Of a DNA stretch of 33,113 nucleotides, positions 32,628 to 33,113 are shown piece by piece (position 1 is the first letter of the stretch; every line of letters begins with the position of its first letter). The notes under the pieces are model-generated. The model had not been told where the DNA came from, made no database searches, and saw only the letters and a list, made by a program, of their open reading frames with translations. Origin of the DNA: an uncultured Paracoccaceae bacterium (lineage in GTDB: Bacteria > Pseudomonadota > Alphaproteobacteria > Rhodobacterales > Rhodobacteraceae); NCBI GenBank assembly GCA_938049225.1, contig CALICM010000045.1:1-33113 (forward strand). The letters are read 5' to 3'. A program made the position numbers and the translations under genes.

Positions 32628-32989
32628 CCGATCCGAACCATTCCCAACCGACAACTCTTTGGAGCCGATTCCAAAACCGTGTCGCTACCTTTGGGTTCCT
32701 AGGCTTCTCGATCTGGTTCCTGCTGTTTACCGACTATCGCCCGATGACGCTGGCCGCACTGGTGGTCTTCTATTTCCTTGGTTACGTGGCCCTGCGCCTG
32801 ATGTCCTTTCTGGACAACAACCGCCTGACACCGCGACGCTATCAGGTCGGGCTTAGCTGGGCGCTGACCGGGTTCAACAGCGAGACGGACGAGTTTGATA
32901 TCCGCCCGGTGCGCGTCTATTTCCTGCTGCTGGCCCTTCTCTCCGCCGGGCTGCTGCTGCGCCCCATCGTAAAATGGATTGCGGCATGA
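32624..32989 (+). CDS. small membrane protein, 121 aa, unknown function
   Basis: A 121-aa membrane protein with three likely helices (about 22-36, 41-60 and 97-114). A polar stretch of about 35 residues (LDNNRLTPRRYQVGLSWALT to DEFDIRPVR) lies between helices two and three. I do not recognise the family. The start is GTG 32624 with a perfect AGGAGG seven bases upstream, and it overlaps the preceding stop (GTGA). The stop overlaps the next start (ATGA). Base composition is normal for the window, unlike the gene before it. Placed before a LivG-like ATPase, it may be an accessory component of that transporter. Confidence 0.7.
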   Translation: MTDPNHSQPTTLWSRFQNRVATFGFLGFSIWFLLFTDYRPMTLAALVVFYFLGYVALRLMSFLDNNRLTPRRYQVGLSWALTGFNSETDEFDIRPVRVYFLLLALLSAGLLLRPIVKWIAA

Positions 32990-33113
32990 GCCTGGATCAG
33001 ACCGAAAGCTACCAAACACCTGACGGACGTACCATTGGCCCCGTGGTGATGGAGATGCGCAATATCACGCTGCGGTTTGGCGGCGTGGTGGCGATCAAGG
33101 ACATCAGTTTCGA
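32986..33113 (+). CDS. ABC transporter ATP-binding protein, LivG-like (partial, cut by window end)
   Basis: The first 42 residues only. MSLDQTESYQTPDGRTIGP is an unusual leader, followed by VVMEMRNITLRFGGVVAIKD, the start of a LivG-type ATPase (family start of the form L-x-x-x-x-L-x-x-x-FGG-x-x-A-x-x-x-x-S/F). The Walker motifs lie beyond the window. It overlaps the preceding gene by ATGA. LivG subunits drive branched-chain amino acid or aromatic/carboxylate uptake systems; placement behind an acyl-CoA ligase suggests uptake and activation of an organic acid. Confidence 0.8.
   Translation, partial: MSLDQTESYQTPDGRTIGPVVMEMRNITLRFGGVVAIKDISF

Overview
The window looks like a chromosomal segment from a marine-type alphaproteobacterium of the Rhodobacteraceae (Roseobacter group). 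The evidence is the high GC content, frequent GTG/TTG starts, dense stop/start overlaps, a MucR/Ros-type regulator, a dimethylglycine-dehydrogenase-like FAD/GcvT fusion, an acyl-CoA ligase leading into a Liv-type ABC transporter, and the housekeeping gene strings miaB/phoH/ybeY/corC/lnt/trmB and cmk/rpsA/sppA/ihfB/lapA/trpF. Nothing suggests a phage, plasmid or large genomic island, and I see no tRNA, rRNA or CRISPR array.

Layout. 1-3.1 kb: a VOC protein diverges from a tight three-gene catabolic operon (haloacid dehalogenase, alpha/beta hydrolase, PLP-dependent dehydratase). 3.1-4.0 kb: a hairpin, the first copy of a dispersed repeat, two tandem genes for tiny exported proteins (one only 43 aa), and a 407-base gene-free stretch. 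4.0-8.2 kb (minus strand): a single-TM protein of unknown function, a Rid-family protein lacking the usual catalytic arginine, and the 829-aa FAD/GcvT oxidoreductase. 8.4-10.0 kb: an amino-acid ABC binding protein and permease with no ATPase gene, closed by two hairpins. 10.2-12.2 kb: an M3 peptidyl-dipeptidase. 12.2-12.9 kb: mucR with an AT-rich upstream region and its own terminator. 12.9-19.1 kb: miaB, then the phoH-ybeY-corC-lnt-trmB run (RNA modification/maturation and envelope lipoprotein acylation). 19.1-21.8 kb: another repeat copy and a chemoreceptor gene. 22.0-26.8 kb: cmk, rpsA, sppA, ihfB, lapA, trpF. 26.8-29.4 kb (minus): an ECF sigma factor translationally coupled to a YfbK-type VWA membrane protein. 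29.6-33.1 kb: a DUF2799-like lipoprotein, then an acyl-CoA ligase operon with two small membrane proteins and the start of a LivG-like ATPase cut by the window edge.

Most notable: (i) a roughly 95-bp imperfectly palindromic intergenic repeat present three times (3183-3274, 6630-6724, 19126-19220), which I found by hand alignment and cannot name; (ii) the sigma factor/VWA pair, where the VWA protein may itself be the membrane anti-sigma partner; (iii) a Rid protein with Trp in place of Arg105; (iv) a MucR homologue without the second zinc-ligand histidine; (v) a chemoreceptor ending in a CheR-tether-like DWSSF; (vi) the tandem tiny exported proteins. The window is otherwise largely ordinary core genome. 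I did not see a convincing new defence or mobile system.
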